From Athripsodes cinereus (taxonomy: Eukaryota > Arthropoda > Insecta > Trichoptera > Leptoceridae): a stretch of DNA of 64,000 nucleotides. Every line of letters begins with the position of its first letter. Position 1 is the stretch's first letter. A program made the translations under genes and the position numbers. Where the stretch lies: NCBI GenBank assembly GCA_947579605.1, contig OX388322.1, positions 2,604,001-2,668,000 of the forward strand. The letters are read 5' to 3'. Below are positions 11,069 through 22,945 of this stretch, in pieces. The notes under the pieces were generated by a model. It saw nothing but the letters and a program-made list of their open reading frames with translations, had not been told where the DNA came from and searched no databases.

Positions 11069-12007
11069 ATTTAATTTTTTTTTTGTAAAAATGTAAGTTC
11101 AAAAAATTATTCATAGCATAATTCTCGTGAAGTAAAAACGTTGACAAAATATCATATGAAAAGTATGTGAATTTTAATGGGTATGTAAAATTTGAAATTT
11201 TTTACTTTATTCGAAGAAATGATAAATAATTTAACATTATAAATAAAATCAAAGTTACAATGAAGAAATGACAGATAATTCTACATATTATTAACACTGG
11301 AATCGATACAGTTTTAGCAAGATCAAAAAAAAATCGGTTTACTTTGATAAATCAATATTATACATATTTTACTTTGATAAAGTAAAGATTAGTTTGTTCC
11401 ATTTTTTAGTTTACAGTAACTCTTGCCCTGAAGATACCACAAGATGAAAGCGTTCGGCAATAAATGTATAAGTATTAAATTCACTAATTGATCAAATACA
11501 TAATCATAGTAAAAATTATAACTGTTATTATTTTACATACATTTTAAATATTTTATTGAAATGAATTTTCACAACATAAACTAAATTTCATCAGTTTAAT
11601 ATGGTGCAAACAAAATCCATATCTGTTGAAATTAAATGAATCAATGAACAATTAACATGTTTGTGTTAACTTTAATATATGTTTAACTTTATTGCAAAGT
11701 AAAACTGAGATTCTTGAAACACTTGAAACATCTTCTAGCCTGACTAAACTATCGGCCAAAAGAAAATCTATGATCTGCAGGGCCTCTAAGTCATAATTTA
11801 GTGTGGCTTGCATCTCAACAACCAGATGACATCATTATTACTAATTTAGTAAATTTTTTAGTACAACACCATAACAATTATTACAAAATCATTTTAACAA
11901 AACAACTACCTAAGCTTGAATGTTGCCATGTTTGATTATCAATCACCGTGAAATTCATATTTTAATTTCTCTTCATATTAACATTAAGATAAAATATAAA
12001 AACAATG

Positions 12008-12013
12008 TTTATT
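12008..12013 (-). promoter_or_regulatory. Candidate poly(A) signal for Lines
   Basis: TTTATT on the plus strand is AATAAA on the minus strand, about 535 bases beyond the Lines stop. It is plausible but unproven, because the region is AT-rich and retroelement debris lies between. Confidence 0.3.
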
Positions 12014-12240
12014 ACAAACTCAAATAAAACATTTAATTGTTTTAAGCATTTACTCATTTTTCAGGAGTCTAAGATCGGACAGAATGATTTTTTTAACTAA
12101 AAGCAGGCGAACAAATTAGAGCAACATCATAAGCCTGCCTCTCATGTCTGAATAACTGCTGGGAAGTCAGGAAACTTTTGTCCGCAAGGGTTCCGACGGC
12201 CAAGACATTCCTCTTTCACAATACAACATTCTTACGACAA

Positions 12241-12345
12241 TAACATCAGAACACTCAGAATGTCATGGGAAGAGGTGACTCGATTGGCATACAGACGCTC
12301 TGAAAGGAGAAGGCTAGTTTCTGCCCTGTGTTTTCGAGAGGAGTG
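12241..12345 (+). mobile_element. LINE polymerase C-terminal fragment
   Basis: Reads RMSWEEVTRLAYRRSERRRL then VSALCFREEC and a stop, typical of the very end of a non-LTR polymerase. A related stretch lies in the opposite orientation at 39182-39245. It sits about 200 bases beyond the Lines stop codon. Confidence 0.6.
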
Positions 12346-12546
12346 TTAAAGGGGATGATGATGATAAAAATAAAAAAGCATAGCAACATTCACTCCATAA
12401 ATTAATTAGCTACTTAAAAAATATTGGACAATGCAAATACAATATAGTGAGGAATAATAATATACATTAGAGTCAGGAGAGTCAATGTGAGATTGTACTG
12501 CACAGTGGCAAGATGTGGTAGGCAAAAATACTTGTCGTTATAAACC

Positions 12547-14979
12547 TCAGCTGAGTTCATGTCCCTCATACAGATTCTCACAATCCTCCAACAGTCGTAA
12601 TACAGGACTGATGTTGTAAGGGAATAACGACTTAGCCACAAGTCGACTAATCTGTAGCCTTAGTTTTATAAGGACGTCCATCATCTTTTCTATGACACGC
12701 GTGTCGTATTCACCACTCTGACAAGACATTGTAAACTTAAGCCAATTCTTCCGAAAATATTTTAAAAATCTCAATAGGTATAGTAAGAAACATGTTTCGT
12801 TGCTAACTAAATAATCTAATAATATGCTGAAGTCATGTGAGACAACTTCTAAGAACTGTATAAATGTGGATATTGGATTGAGCATAAGTACTAAACCTGG
12901 ATAAACACAATTTCTATAATCTACACCTACCGTTATATCCAAAGTACACACCATTGATTCAATCAAATGGTCATCTTGATCACTAAACAAATATATTAAT
13001 ACTTTAGTGAAGGGAGTCACTTGTAAAAAGCTTAAAGCATTCTTCAGAAACACATCTAATTTTAAAAGTACATCTCTTATTGATCTCTCGACAAGCTGCA
13101 TATCCTGTACGGCATTATAATCTGAGGAGTCTATGGAACTGTCGGACGAATCACAACGCATCTCCTTCACAATGACTGCAACGGACTTTAATATCAACAA
13201 AACTATCTTCTGTAACATTATTCTATCAGTCTCTCCACCAGGTGACCTACTAGACAAGGGATGTTCATTGTAATCATACCCATTCTCTCCGTACAGTGTG
13301 TTGGAGTTGCCTTGTGTACCTACACTTAATGCTGTCACAAGTTGACTGTCGTAACCGATGAAACCAAATCTCAATTGACTGTGTCTCAATCTAATGTTGT
13401 TTAATAAGTTGTTATCTTTGACAAACCTCACCACGTTGTGTGCCACTGTACATGTCTCATTAGGCAGGATGTCCTGCAGAGCGAGGGTGGAGCCGTAACA
13501 CAGCACTTCGTTGAATAAACTCAATAGCTGTAAATATATCAACGGAGGTAAACTGGTACTACGCAGAAAATCTATGAAACTTTCAAAAGCTTTGTAGAAA
13601 GGTTTAGTGTCCACTACAGAGAGATTAGTTTTAACACTGATAATGTTCTCCCATAATGATAAGAATGTCAGAATACAGTTCTCTGAGGGAGACAAGTTGA
13701 GGTATGAATCCTGCAGTTGACGTATGATGGCAACTAATCGAGCCCAGCAGCTCTGTAAGCACTTGATGGTGAGGCACTTTATATTGGATGTATCAAACGA
13801 TTCAGAGTCTGTCAGCGTCACAATCTCACACCCTCCCTCCCCCCTGTTCCCCTGCTCTATTGCCTCTGTCTCTCTAGCTTCCCTGGAATTATCTTCAGAG
13901 GCATCTTCTTGTGATGGAGACGCTATGGGATATTTAAGAACAGGCTCGTGGAGCCTGAAGCCTTGTCTGGTTTGTTGCGCAACTTGAACTCCCCCTCCCT
14001 CTGTGTGCAGACCGGAGAAGGCACTTTGCAGGTTGCTATCTGAAGAGCTAGTAGATGTGGAGGCAGCTTCATGCAAGAAATTAGCATTCATAGTGTTGTA
14101 TAGAGGGACTTGATTATTGGTTGGGTTGGCAGTGTTAATATAAGCACTGTCCTCTAGAGGATGTTGGTCCTGATCCTTCCACTCTACCACTCTCTTGATT
14201 ACGTCAAGACTGAAGTTTATTTTCATGATGGTGATGATATTGATTGTGTTCAATACATTAAAGTTTTCCATTATCTTAGTCAGCCAGTTTTCATCTATGT
14301 TGTCCTTTGCCACAATGAGAAAGCTGCTTACCACACGTCCCGCCATGAAGTTGACAAAGGGACTGTTGTGATCTGCCAAACTGATAACCTGATCAAACCA
14401 ATCATATTCATTCCTAACTAAAGCGTCGCACACATTCATGAGTCTGGCACAGATACTTCCCTTGTAATTCTGCTTGAGGTAGACGTCCATCAACAGCTGT
14501 AGGTTGGAGAGGAACACCAGCACTTTATCAGGAGGCCACTCCGCTATGCTGATCCTGCAACTAAAGGGTCTCCTCAAGGTATCTTCACTGAGACCACACA
14601 GACACTGCCGCACCAGATGCTCCTGGAGACACTCCAGAGCCTCCACGGCCGCATCCTCTTCAGAAGATTCAGGTTCAGAAGGATACACACCACTACTGTA
14701 TGCCGCACACCCACTCAAAGTAGGTACACTGTAAGGGAAGTGTGGATTATGAAGTCCATTTTGAGACGTGGACTCCACACCTAGCACCGCGGCATAATCC
14801 ACAGCATCCTCGCTCCGTGTGCCATTATCTGGAGAGGCGCTCGGCTCATTGAGATTCTCCGAGTTTCCATTTAAATGCCCCCCCTCATCATTTCTCCGCT
14901 GCTTTTTAACCACGGGCTGTTCGGAGGCCATGGCGGTATTGGAGGGCTCCGCCGCGCGGTGCTTAGTGCGTAAAACCAT
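12547..14979 (-). CDS. lin: Protein Lines homologue (LINS1 family), single coding exon
   Basis: In Drosophila, Lines is a segment-polarity protein that controls nuclear accumulation of the Odd-skipped-type factor Bowl and modulates Wingless output; LINS1 is the mammalian orthologue. One uninterrupted frame encodes about 810 residues. The N terminus is Ser/Asn-rich and charged. The middle is helical (for example DWFDQVISLADHNSPFVNFM), as in the LINES N-terminal domain. The end, LRLQISRLVAKSLFPYNISP then VLRLLEDC and LYEG, matches the short LINES C-terminal domain. The first ATG is at 14979, in a weak context, downstream of an in-frame TAA at 15007-15009. A second in-frame ATG at 14931 sits in the strong context ACCGCCATGGCC and may be the main start (794 residues). 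Stop TGA is at 12547-12549. Confidence 0.85.
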   Translation of the reverse strand: MVLRTKHRAAEPSNTAMASEQPVVKKQRRNDEGGHLNGNSENLNEPSASPDNGTRSEDAVDYAAVLGVESTSQNGLHNPHFPYSVPTLSGCAAYSSGVYPSEPESSEEDAAVEALECLQEHLVRQCLCGLSEDTLRRPFSCRISIAEWPPDKVLVFLSNLQLLMDVYLKQNYKGSICARLMNVCDALVRNEYDWFDQVISLADHNSPFVNFMAGRVVSSFLIVAKDNIDENWLTKIMENFNVLNTINIITIMKINFSLDVIKRVVEWKDQDQHPLEDSAYINTANPTNNQVPLYNTMNANFLHEAASTSTSSSDSNLQSAFSGLHTEGGGVQVAQQTRQGFRLHEPVLKYPIASPSQEDASEDNSREARETEAIEQGNRGEGGCEIVTLTDSESFDTSNIKCLTIKCLQSCWARLVAIIRQLQDSYLNLSPSENCILTFLSLWENIISVKTNLSVVDTKPFYKAFESFIDFLRSTSLPPLIYLQLLSLFNEVLCYGSTLALQDILPNETCTVAHNVVRFVKDNNLLNNIRLRHSQLRFGFIGYDSQLVTALSVGTQGNSNTLYGENGYDYNEHPLSSRSPGGETDRIMLQKIVLLILKSVAVIVKEMRCDSSDSSIDSSDYNAVQDMQLVERSIRDVLLKLDVFLKNALSFLQVTPFTKVLIYLFSDQDDHLIESMVCTLDITVGVDYRNCVYPGLVLMLNPISTFIQFLEVVSHDFSILLDYLVSNETCFLLYLLRFLKYFRKNWLKFTMSCQSGEYDTRVIEKMMDVLIKLRLQISRLVAKSLFPYNISPVLRLLEDCENLYEGHELS

Positions 14980-15200
14980 TAACACAACTTCGCTAACACT
15001 TTGAGGTTAGAACACACACTCCTGGGATTGTATTTTTGAGTATTTAAGCATTCGTCGCTCTTTGAAGATGCGATGTGCAGCTCTATGAGCCCTTAGGACC
15101 CCCCGCATAAGCGTTGGACCCGTGGGAGTCCGCTCCCAGGAACGTTCACAATCAGGGGCATGACCTTTCCCGAGTGACTACTAAATTACGCAAAACAGAA
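14980..15200 (-). promoter_or_regulatory. Lines 5' leader and proximal upstream region
   Basis: Upstream of the Lines ATG, with an in-frame stop at 15007-15009 showing that the coding region begins in this exon. 15070-15170 is GC-richer than its surroundings and, read on the minus strand, gives a short frame (RGVLRAHRAAHRIFKERR) that resembles retroelement debris more than a gene. No clear TATA box. Confidence 0.4.
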
Positions 15201-16761
15201 ACAAAGCTTATTTAAAAACGCCCATTCTTGCCTTAAACACTCCAATTCATGGAAAAGTATTGTGGAAACTGTCACTTGATATGTCTTCTAGTCATTACAA
15301 CACACAGATAAAATAAATAACGATTGTATGACACAAACTTAAGTCACTTTCGAAAATATTTTGAAGAAACCATCACTGTTGCGCACTATTTGTCATTCAC
15401 TATCAAAAGCTCCATTATTTACTGTATATTTCAAAAGTAAGCTATTGAATAATTTGCACTGATCATAATAAACGTTATTGTGACAACTCAGTTATCCAAA
15501 AACTGTAATATTTCAGAATAAACAAAGTTTTTAACAGTTTACAACTACGACAAACGACGACTCCATTGCGTACGATATGACGCTACGGTCAAACAAGCAA
15601 CATTTTGAGAACTTCACGACTTTTTTAATTCCCTGAATTAGCCATAACTTTTTAATTATTAAAATCAACATATTATATTAAAAATATTGAACACAAAATA
15701 TTTCCCATTATCTTCATAGAAGTTGAGAATTCATAATTCATAAAACTAACTTGGCTCCAGCATTCCTCTGGTATGCCATACGATTACGACGTTGCCGTTA
15801 TTTTATTAATTACTTTATCACGTTTGTGCGTGAATTTCAATCTCCCGCTTTATGAATGAATTCGCTATGTTGTTGACATTTTGTGACATAAATTATGAAA
15901 AGGTATTTCAGAAAAATGCGTTCAAGAATTGTCTAATAATACAAAAAATAAATATTGCGTAATTCGGTACTGAGTTAACATTAAACAGCAATTAATTCGG
16001 AAGCTGTTAAACAACCTGCATCATACAACTATTATAATACATTTTATGTAAGTACGACTTCAACAACATGCTTATGTATTCAAGATGAATTAATATAATA
16101 TTATAACCATGAAATAAAACTATCGTTAAATTATCAATTTAATCTATCATTTAAACGCTTAGTTATAATATATTTATAAACTATCGTATTTTAGTATTGA
16201 AATAGATATATGAATAAAATTTGAATATATAGGTATTTTCAGTATTTTCTTTAGAAAGAGATAGATATAGTTGGAAAAGCATTTGATTGTGATATGGCAA
16301 CGTTGCGCAATAGTACTACTTTATGAACTAGGTAGGTAGGAAGTACACCTATGTATAATATAGGTAAAAAATCCAGCATTGATATTATAATAATAGGTAG
16401 CTACATTATACTTTCAATCACGATTTAAAACAATGCATTTCCGTTGATATTGCTACATAACAGAATCATACAGCACTATAATAAAGAGAGATACGCACGA
16501 GTAAAAAGAACCATACCGTAGATAAGTAATTAAAGTGAAATGATCCATCTCTTTTGAATAATACAAACACCCACTTCCACAGTATGACGTCACATGCGCT
16601 CCAACTGAAGAATTTTGTTGTAATTTCCCATAAATTTATAAAATATTAAATCAAAATGGCCCGTAAAAATGTTCTGAAGTTTCGTTTTGCAACTTCTTTT
16701 ATTTCTTCAATATTAAAAGTGAAAATGGTTATAATGAAAATTTTCATGACAACCTATAATA

Positions 16762-16832
16762 GGTATGTAACATGCAGTTTGTTCACTGGCCACCGCGTTT
16801 GTGGGAGTCGGTGTGATGGTATAGATAAATAC
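16762..16832 (+). mobile_element. SINE-A right-module fragment
   Basis: Matches the shared words of the family: TAACATGCAGTTTG, CTGGCCACC, TTTGTGGGAGTCGGTGTGAT, then GGTATAGATA. Confidence 0.5.
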
Positions 16833-17939
16833 TTAAGACATTATAATGAAATTATTATGTACAAAAAACACAAGAACTTAAGAAGACCTCTCTCAAATGT
16901 TTGTTGCACCGTGCACGCTTATATCTTATGAATTTTAACCATTTTCTCTTTAATTTTAGGTCTCGTAACGTAGGCAAGAGTGTCATTATACCAAATTCCA
17001 ATGTAAATTCATCCAGTATAACAATGTTACACACACGATCTCTCAGATTTTTACCACACGTCTTTCTCAACGAAATTAAAAACAGTAAAAATACGCAATT
17101 ATGCATTGGAGTAAATAATGATTACACTTATGCAAAAAACACATAATTACAAGCTTTATTGTGATTTAAAAACACAACTTAGTGGACAATTATTAAAATA
17201 CTCCCATACAAATTTGTATGAAATTTAATCTGTCTTTTCGTGGAGCGAACCACCAAAAGACATACGTTTCACTTGTAAAACGTGACGCCATATGACGTCA
17301 TGGCGTTCTAACTGTCGAAGTTTGATATATTTAATCATCATCTCACATTTTTGTCTCCATACAGAAAATTAAAATGAAAATTGCTTTAATTCGAATACTT
17401 TTTGCCTTGCCGCGTTTTTTAAAAATTCGCAAGTTGTATTTGAAACTATGTTCACGATAAAGTACTTTCTTGATTACATTGTCGCAGATATCCTCTCTAT
17501 AACTTGGTTGTTGCAAAGACTATAAGGTTTTTCCCAAATAAAGGGCATATATAAAAGAGAACTGATTTATATTAGATATTTGTTTCGTTCAATTTCAATT
17601 TCTTACCTCTTTTAGTTCGTTTTAGGTTTATTTTCAATGAATAAAATAACCATAGACAGAGTCTAAGCATGAACATAATATTTTAAAGCGGCACATTCAA
17701 ATTACTTAATAATTTTAATTTTTCATGTAAAAAAGTCAATTATATTTTATTAACTTATTATCTACTGCATTCGGTGAGATTTTTCATATGCATCATGTCT
17801 GCAAGAAGAGTAATATTTTTTATTGAATCTTTGCGAATATTTGATGCTATAGGCGAGTTACTTTACGTCTTAATAACTATCGATTGAGTTGACATTTATT
17901 TTGTTAAACTCCATATTTATGAATGTATGTAAGGAAAAA

Positions 17940-18080
17940 CAAATGGTTTGAATTTTGCTATTTTTAATAATATAGTAATCTAGTTTCGACTTAAAAAAAT
18001 ATTGTCAAAACTTTTTTGACAATGGCTTTTATAAATCGAGACTATAAATACTATAAAAAAAATAAAACTTTAACCATTTG
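17940..18080. repeat. Imperfect hairpin, about 140 bp
   Basis: AAATGGTTTGAATTTTG and following bases pair imperfectly with the reverse complement of the stretch ending AACCATTT at 18079. The centre is a tighter ATTGTCAAAA/TTTTGACAAT palindrome. Likely an old foldback MITE. Confidence 0.55.
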
Positions 18081-18116
18081 TGTTTATTTACATTAATATT
18101 AAATAAAGTTTTATTC

Positions 18117-18215
18117 TCATGGCACAGAGAATATGATAATTTATGTTTGCAGTTATGCCGCTGGCTACCTCATTTATAGGAAATGCTATGACAGTATTGG
18201 TAGATAATTATGTTT
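18117..18215 (+). mobile_element. SINE-A right-module fragment
   Basis: Contains TGGCACAGAGAATATGATAA, TGCAGTTATGCCGCTGGC, GAAATGCTATGACAGTATTG, all matching the family's right module with substitutions. Confidence 0.55.
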
Positions 18216-19606
18216 TTTTTTTCAAATACAGTCTTGGATTTTCAATCGGAAAATCCCGGGTGTAATTCCTAATGCCAAACCTTTTAATAAAAATAGCTCA
18301 TATATCCTTTTTATATCATGATATTCATGGATGCGGATAAATGCAGAGGTGTGGCTGAAGTTTTGGCAAAATGGTCGATGCATATGGTGGTAGTTCTGAA
18401 AAGCACCACCAGAGCGAGGCACTAGTCACAAGTCAAAACATAAACATAACCTCAACATTTTATAACTAATCTTAATAAAATGCAATATCGCTGTCGCCAG
18501 TTAATCAAATGGAAAACCGAAATAGATATTTGATGAGAGTGTTATGTAAACAAGATGTTGAGATTAATAATATGGTGTATATTGTGAGATATTTGTAAAT
18601 ATTGTACAGATTGTGTTTTATATTATCCGCCATAGCGATTGTAGTGAAGTGAGAGGAAAATGGTTTCGTCTGATTGTGAGATATGGCGGATATGTGGATA
18701 TGATCTGTGAGGGGGGGCCAGGGCTACCATTATTATTCCATTGGAAGGATATCCCGACAACAATATGACTAATTTCATCAAATAAATAAACACGATCCGT
18801 AGTCGTAATAAAAGGTACCCTCTATTCATTATAATCTATTTATTTTATATCACCAGTCGCACCATATTGATTATCGCCGTAATGTCTGGTGATTTGAATA
18901 TAGGTTAAAATCGCAATATTATTGTGTGTTATGTTGCAAAATAATCGTGTGCTTTACTATTTATCGATCTTATCACATGTGAATATCCTCCCGTGTGTAT
19001 TTTTATTTAAAAGTGCAGTGTAGTGTGAACAAATTGGTGTTAATTTTCTTCATGACATTTAGGTTTCTTCGGGAGTAGGACTGACATTATATTTGGAACT
19101 ATGTATAATCTTCGCTTGGGAAGCTGTCAGTTTTCGACTACGGTGATTATTATTTTCCATTATCTTACAACTTTTCCGCAATTTCATTCGTGATTAAACG
19201 CAAATAATGAAAATTTAATATATTTTGACCTATGACGGCGGTATATTTTGTGGATAATTGTTTTATTTCATACAAATAATCTTTGATTTTGAATCCCTTT
19301 GTGGCAAAGTTAATTATAAATAATTTATTTATAGTTGAGTGTGTTGAGATATTTCAGTGAGTATAATAGTAATAATATAATTATATGCGTTGTTGTTTTG
19401 AGGAGAATTTGCCAAGTGTAGGTAAATTACAATGAATTTATTTCGAAATATATTTTATATTACATTGTTTATATTGTGTAATCACATCCTGTGCTATTAT
19501 AAAGGAAGCCCTATACTCTCATACATTATTCCATGAATATATTATATTGTTTGTCAATCTTTACATTGTAGTTAAAGTGTTGATTAGGTTATGTATGTCT
19601 TGCAAA

Positions 19607-19690
19607 GTCCCTTCCCCCCCCCGCAAAGGATAAGTCACCCACTCTTCTGTAAGTTTTCAAGTGTCCCGCTGTAAAACGGCAGGGAATCAT
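19607..19690 (+). mobile_element. SINE-A left-module fragment
   Basis: Contains CACCCACTCTTCTGTAAG, then TTTTCAAGTGTCCCGCTGTA, the left module also seen at 890-965, 34590-34670 and 54190-54260. The right module is missing. Confidence 0.5.
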
Positions 19691-20091
19691 AAAACGTTAC
19701 AAATAAAGGAATTTTTTCGAATTATGTGAGTGTACCTAGACTTCAATTATTTTGATTTATTTTTATGTAGATAGGTATGTAGTATATTACATGGAGGAAA
19801 AGAATACTGTGGAATTATGTTATTTTTTTTCAGTGCAAAATTAATTATTTGCCCTTTTCGTACGCGTTTGACACGCCAAAGTATTCTAAAGAATTTAAGT
19901 TTGACTGATTTGTAGGTTAGGTTAGAGTTCGTCTGGTGTCATTTTTTGCTACAGCACATTGATTGACAATCATTTCATTATCATATCATTTCTTAGGCTT
20001 AAAACTATATACAATTATGTGAATTTAAGTAGAAAATTTGTAAATTTCATTTTGATTTTCATCTCATCTGAAATTTTACATATTCAATTAA

Positions 20092-20250
20092 GCAGAGATG
20101 AGGTATTTTGTCATCCATTCTGAATGTCTTAATCCTTATTGGCACAGAGAAGATAACTAGCATGTTTAATATCTGCAGTTAAGTCTATTGGCTCCACTCC
20201 ACTTGTGGCAGATGCTGTGATGGTATTGATAGATAGTTTGATGGAGTTAT
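20092..20250 (+). mobile_element. SINE-A copy, right module
   Basis: A good copy: GATGAGGTATTTTGTCATCC, TGAATGTCTTAATCCTTATT, GGCACAGAGAAGATAACTAG, CACTTGTGGCAGATGCTGTG, ATGGTATTGATAGAT. Confidence 0.65.
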
Positions 20251-20439
20251 GTAGAGTTCAGTGATATACATAAATATTCTTCTTATTGAGTTCTTTAAAT
20301 CACTGACCTTGATTTGCACTTGCTTCTACATTCGCATCTCACTCTGGGTTATGGACGGTCGTTGTTTTATGTATATTTTGTTTATTATAGGGCTTTTTTT
20401 TGTGATGATTTACCGTGAGAATCTATAACGCATACCTAC

Positions 20440-20520
20440 TGTTATGATTTTTGAATGGGCCCTTGCAGCGGTTTTTCCACAAAACAAAAAAAAAATGTGT
20501 AGCTATTATCATTATTTTTA
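20440..20520 (+). mobile_element. LINE 3' end (family G), plus orientation
   Basis: GTTATGATTTTTGAATGGGC, then CCTTGCAGCGG and TTTTTCCACAAAAC, matches the reverse complement of 21500-21575. It ends in an ATT-rich tail. Only the end of the coding region and the 3' UTR remain. Confidence 0.6.
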
Positions 20521-20573
20521 TTACTGTGTAATAAGCGCGTGATTCACTCCAGTTCGGGTGCTTCGCCATAAAC

Positions 20574-21032
20574 TAGAGATGCAACTATTCGGTATTCTGT
20601 CTATTCGGCAACATTTTTACTATTCGGCCGAATACCGAATATTTAGTCTATTATTCGGTGTTCTGCTGAATAGTTTAAATGTAAAACTGGAAGGAACTAA
20701 TAATAGCTTGTAGATTGTTGCTACTTCATTGTCAGCTGCAGATGCATAATTTTATAAATCCTCAAATATCTCATTAATTAATTTAATTTGATATGGAGTG
20801 AAACAACATAATATTATTATTGTTATTATTAATTTGGGAACACAAAAATTTCGAAAAAATGTGCCGCACTGCAAGTCTAGTATGTAATATGTCTATAACG
20901 TACCTACACAAAGATGCATGGTCGGGAGTAACGCACACTCTCACCATTGTTTTGCCTAATATTCGGTTATTCGGCATATGGTCTTGCATAATATTTGGTA
21001 TTCAGTCAAATATACTATTCGTTGCATCTCTA
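20574..21032. mobile_element. hAT-type MITE, 459 bp, with TIRs and 8-bp target duplication
   Basis: The terminal inverted repeats begin TAGAGATGCAAC on both ends. The flanks are CCATAAAC (20566-20573) and CCATAAAG (21033-21040), 7 of 8 identical, as expected for hAT insertions. The interior is rich in ATTCGG/CCGAAT words. No transposase frame, so it is non-autonomous. Confidence 0.82.
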
Positions 21033-21484
21033 CCATAAAGCAATGGAAGGAAGGAGTTCTTTAAAACTATGTTTTCCAAAATATTCAAATCCTATGAAAA
21101 GTGTGCTAAAAATAGCGAAAAAAATCATATTTAGTATGGAATACAGTCAAAAATAGTTTTTGGACTCTACTGACACATTACTACAAATGGATTTGTCCAG
21201 TTTGAATACCAATCCACACAAATATTAATTCTATTTATGGAACCATTAAAATCTACTCTATATACGTACTAAGGTCGTCGTTAGCGTATTGAGAATATTG
21301 TTCACGGAAATGTCTTATACTGTGCTTGTTGCAATAAATCAAATGAATTATCAGTTTAGTTGCTCCCATGATGTCTTTGTCTTACTTATTTAAAAACAAT
21401 TAATATATTCATCTACTAACTTTAAACCTGATATCGCTCGGGAAGTAATCATCAAGCTGACAATTCAATATTACAATATAATTT

Positions 21485-21690
21485 TAATAATAATAATAAC
21501 TAGTCAACTTTTTTAAGATGTGACGTTTTGTGGAATAACCACCGCAAAGGCCCATTCAAGAATCATAACACCTCCTGAACAATAGGGTTTTTAACCTCGT
21601 CTCGAACACCTCCACACTCTCCAGAGCCCGCAAATCATAGGGAATTAAATTGCTATGTTTAGATAGAAAGATTTTCACTCTATGTGCTTA
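21485..21690 (-). mobile_element. LINE 3' end (family G), minus orientation, with coding remnant
   Basis: The minus strand reads HRVKIFLSKHSNLIPYDLRA, then LESVEVFETRLKTLLFRRC and YDS before a stop at 21556-21558, then GAATGGGCCTTTGCGGTGG and an AAT-repeat tail. The 'F-x-x-x-L-K-T-L-L-F' ending matches CR1/Jockey-type polymerases and parallels the end of the 5488-7350 element. Confidence 0.7.
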
Positions 21691-22013
21691 TTGAAATTTG
21701 CCACCTATCCTGAATGTGAAAGAGTGGGAGACCTATTATTCGCTGCGGAGTGTGCACAGGATAATAGATGCATATAATTTTATTATCGAGATATTATCAC
21801 AATAGACGAGAGTTGAAACAGAAATTTTTAGTTTTCTTTCTTTCTCATCTAACAAAAATATATATTGTCGGAACAATCTTCCTTCTTCGCATAGAGTTTC
21901 ACAATCGCTCAATGCTTTCAAATCTTCGGGTAAGGAAATGTATCAATAGGTATATTTGTTTTAATTAAGTAAATGTCAATATGTCGTGGTTAGATGAATG
22001 AAATCACTTCTTA

Positions 22014-22130
22014 GTGATAATCTCGCCACTGCGTATCGTGCCAGTATTTTAAATTTTGCATTGTTTTGTTAACACTGTCATATAATGATGATGTGCAAAA
22101 ATAATAAAATCAATAAATATAAATTTATAA
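22014..22130 (+). repeat. Dispersed repeat F, copy 2
   Basis: Matches 771-880: ATAATCTCGCCACTGCGTAT, later TGATGATGTGCAAAAATAAT, then a simple AATA-rich tail. Confidence 0.6.
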
Positions 22131-22432
22131 AAGATATATATTAAGGAACAAACGGGCTAAAATATTAATGGAAAGATTGTTAAAATATTTACAATACACA
22201 TCGATTTGATAATGGCAGCATCACTCATGTATTGGGTGCAATGCCAGAAAAAGAGAGAGAGATTGTTAAAATATATCTTCATCTTCTCGGCATATTGTCA
22301 TCTATTTTTAGTTTGAATAATGTGTTTCCGTGATTAATGTCTGAAAGGATTGAGAGCGACGTGTATTATGTTGTTTCATCTTCTCTGCTTACCCCACAAT
22401 GGTTAAGGCATGATATTATTATGTCCACTGTC

Positions 22433-22535
22433 ATATTTTTTGCCACGGATGGAATAATTTGTTTGTTTATTGTAATTGTGCAGTTGGTCCATTATCTACT
22501 CTACTTGTGGGAGATGCTGAAATAATATAACATGG
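22433..22535 (+). mobile_element. SINE-A right-module fragment
   Basis: GTTTATTGTAATTGTGCAGT, TGGTCCATTATCTACTCTAC and TTGTGGGAGATGCTG follow the family order. Confidence 0.45.
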
Positions 22536-22654
22536 ATAAATAGGGATTGTTTAATAAACAAAGGAATGTAGTCTTTCAATTAAATTTTGTCTTGATTATA
22601 GTATTTTTTTCATGAATAATATTCATGCCTTTAACTGAAAGGTTGCTTATATAT

Positions 22655-22945
22655 AGTGAGTTACAATCCGTTGGATTAGTCTGCAACGAGTTTTGGTTTT
22701 CTTCTCCATTCCTCCCTATTTTCTGCTAGTCTCTTTAATTCTATGTATGTGCCACAGTTCATGTCCTTCTTCACTTGGTTCATATAGGTGCCTCTTGGTC
22801 GACTTTTAATATTTCTGCCTTCGGTCTTGCCCTCCGCAATGGTGATGAGCAGGCATGGGTGCCTGATGTTGTGGCCAATCCAGTTAGCTTGTTGTTGGTT
22901 GATTTTTTAAGGAGTTGTCTACTTTTGTCTACCCTGAGTAACACA
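22655..22945 (-). mobile_element. LINE polymerase 3' coding fragment (family H), copy 1
   Basis: About 80% similar by eye to 25435-25735. On the minus strand both encode the polymerase tail best read in the second copy (GHNIRHPG...GRPRDTYMNQLKRDMN...). No intact frame here. Confidence 0.7.

Larger units (their letters stand above)
7356..12240. other. Intergenic region with hairpins and repeat E, no gene supported
   Basis: AT-rich DNA between the convergent CEBPZ and Lines genes. It contains hairpins at 8136-8196, 8915-8987 and 9298-9473 and a dispersed repeat at 10884-11068, listed separately. The ORF at 9394-9687 (minus) is a by-product of the 77-bp palindrome. The remainder shows nothing recognisable. 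Confidence 0.55.
15201..20091. other. Intergenic region between divergent Lines and gek, left part
   Basis: AT-rich, with SINE-A fragments (16762-16832, 18117-18215, 19607-19690) and a degenerate hairpin (17940-18080). CRE-like TGACGTCA words occur near 16585 and 17294. The ORF at 16656-16931 has an acceptable ATG but runs into SINE-A sequence, so I do not accept it as a gene. Distal promoters or non-coding first exons of gek could lie here but are not visible. Confidence 0.5.

Noticed and set aside
13724..15004. Plus-strand ORFs opposite Lines (13724-13987, 14161-14421, 14504-14734, 14819-15004)
   Set aside because: Antisense shadows of the long Lines coding frame.
16656..16931. 91-codon ORF with acceptable ATG context
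   Set aside because: Second half is SINE-A sequence and there is no domain or splice support.
16584..17300. CRE-like TGACGTCA words
   Set aside because: Eight-base palindromes without nearby promoter features; not enough to call regulatory sites.
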